Virus record (IMG/VR): IMGVR_UViG_3300025759_000928
Coordinates: 1-20,210 of that record
Direction: 5' to 3' (one strand)
Source of the DNA: a virus
Length of the DNA: 20,210 bases
A model generated the notes under the pieces. That model saw only the letters and a program-made list of their open reading frames with translations. It was not told the origin of the DNA and made no database searches. A program made the position numbers and the translations under genes. Of the stretch, positions 20,122 through 20,210 are shown in pieces; the stretch's first letter is position 1; every line of letters begins with the position of its first letter.

Positions 20122-20210
20122 AAGTCAAATATTGTTGTTTGGTTAATATCTTGCTTTCTTTCTATTCCTAGGTATGTTTCAAAGATAGTTCTTCCCGCTT
20201 CGTAGTCTAC
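20118..20210 (-). CDS. C-terminal end of an unidentified early protein
   Basis: The last 30 residues of a gene that begins outside the window: VDYEAGRTIFETYLGIERKQ then DINQTTIFDL and a TGA. The TGA overlaps the ATG of the next gene (ATGA). The final QTTIFDL resembles the short Q-x-x-hydrophobic-x-x-F pattern by which some proteins bind the sliding clamp, and such tails occur on phage DNA-modifying enzymes. With so little sequence, no family can be given. The composition matches the neighbouring phage genes. Confidence 0.5.
   Translation of the reverse strand, partial: VDYEAGRTIFETYLGIERKQDINQTTIFDL

Noticed and set aside
1-20210. tRNA genes, integrase, attachment sites, CRISPR array, insertion sequences
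   Set aside because: None was seen on reading both strands. The absence of an integrase within this window does not show that the phage is strictly lytic, since the genome continues on both sides.

Overview
The window is a gene-dense, AT-rich stretch of a tailed bacteriophage genome (or an intact prophage segment) from a Bacteroidota host, most likely a flavobacterium. Two points support this assignment. Nearly every recognisable protein resembles families shared among Flavobacteriia and Bacteroidia siphophages. The best promoters have the Bacteroidota form, a TTTG or TTG box, 19-21 bp, then TAnnTTTG, rather than the sigma70 form seen in E. coli. Start codons mostly lack Shine-Dalgarno sequences. 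No integrase, tRNA, insertion sequence or CRISPR array is visible. Every gene is on the minus strand, so the region reads from base 20210 down to base 1. Most neighbours touch or overlap (ATGA or TAATG junctions), and no gene-free stretch reaches 300 bases.

In order of transcription, the right part (about 20210 to 12196) is the early or replication module. It begins with the end of an unidentified gene and two small conserved proteins. Next comes a compact non-coding element (19547-19678) with its own promoter, two hairpins whose loops are perfectly complementary, and an intrinsic terminator. After it come a SNF2-type helicase paired with a DNA methyltransferase, a MazG-like hydrolase, a replication protein whose gene contains an iteron-like array and an AT-rich block (likely the origin), a RecA-fold helicase, a coiled-coil protein and a T5orf172-type GIY-YIG nuclease. 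The module ends with a recombination set: NinG, ERF annealing protein, YqaJ/lambda-exo-like nuclease and an SSB-like protein. A strong promoter sits just before the ERF gene.

An intrinsic terminator (12126-12152) closes the early module. A sigma-like factor gene opens the next unit and leads through small conserved genes to the small and large terminase subunits (10795-9334). A 112-base structured non-coding gap follows.

The left part is the virion module: a tail assembly chaperone gene with a U-UUU-UUU slippery site and a -1 frame product, a tail terminator-like protein, an HK97 gp10-like protein, two large tail proteins (one ending in a BACON-like domain), an overlooked 47-residue gene and the tape measure. 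It continues with an XkdF-type prohead protease, a beta-rich virion protein, a small Cys-rich protein and a scaffold-like protein cut by the window edge. No portal or major capsid gene is seen. They probably lie beyond base 1, so tail genes come between terminase and head genes, which is not the usual siphophage order.

The observations most worth following up are the kissing-loop RNA upstream of the helicase, the lambda-like origin inside the replication gene, and the long dual-coding frameshift region.
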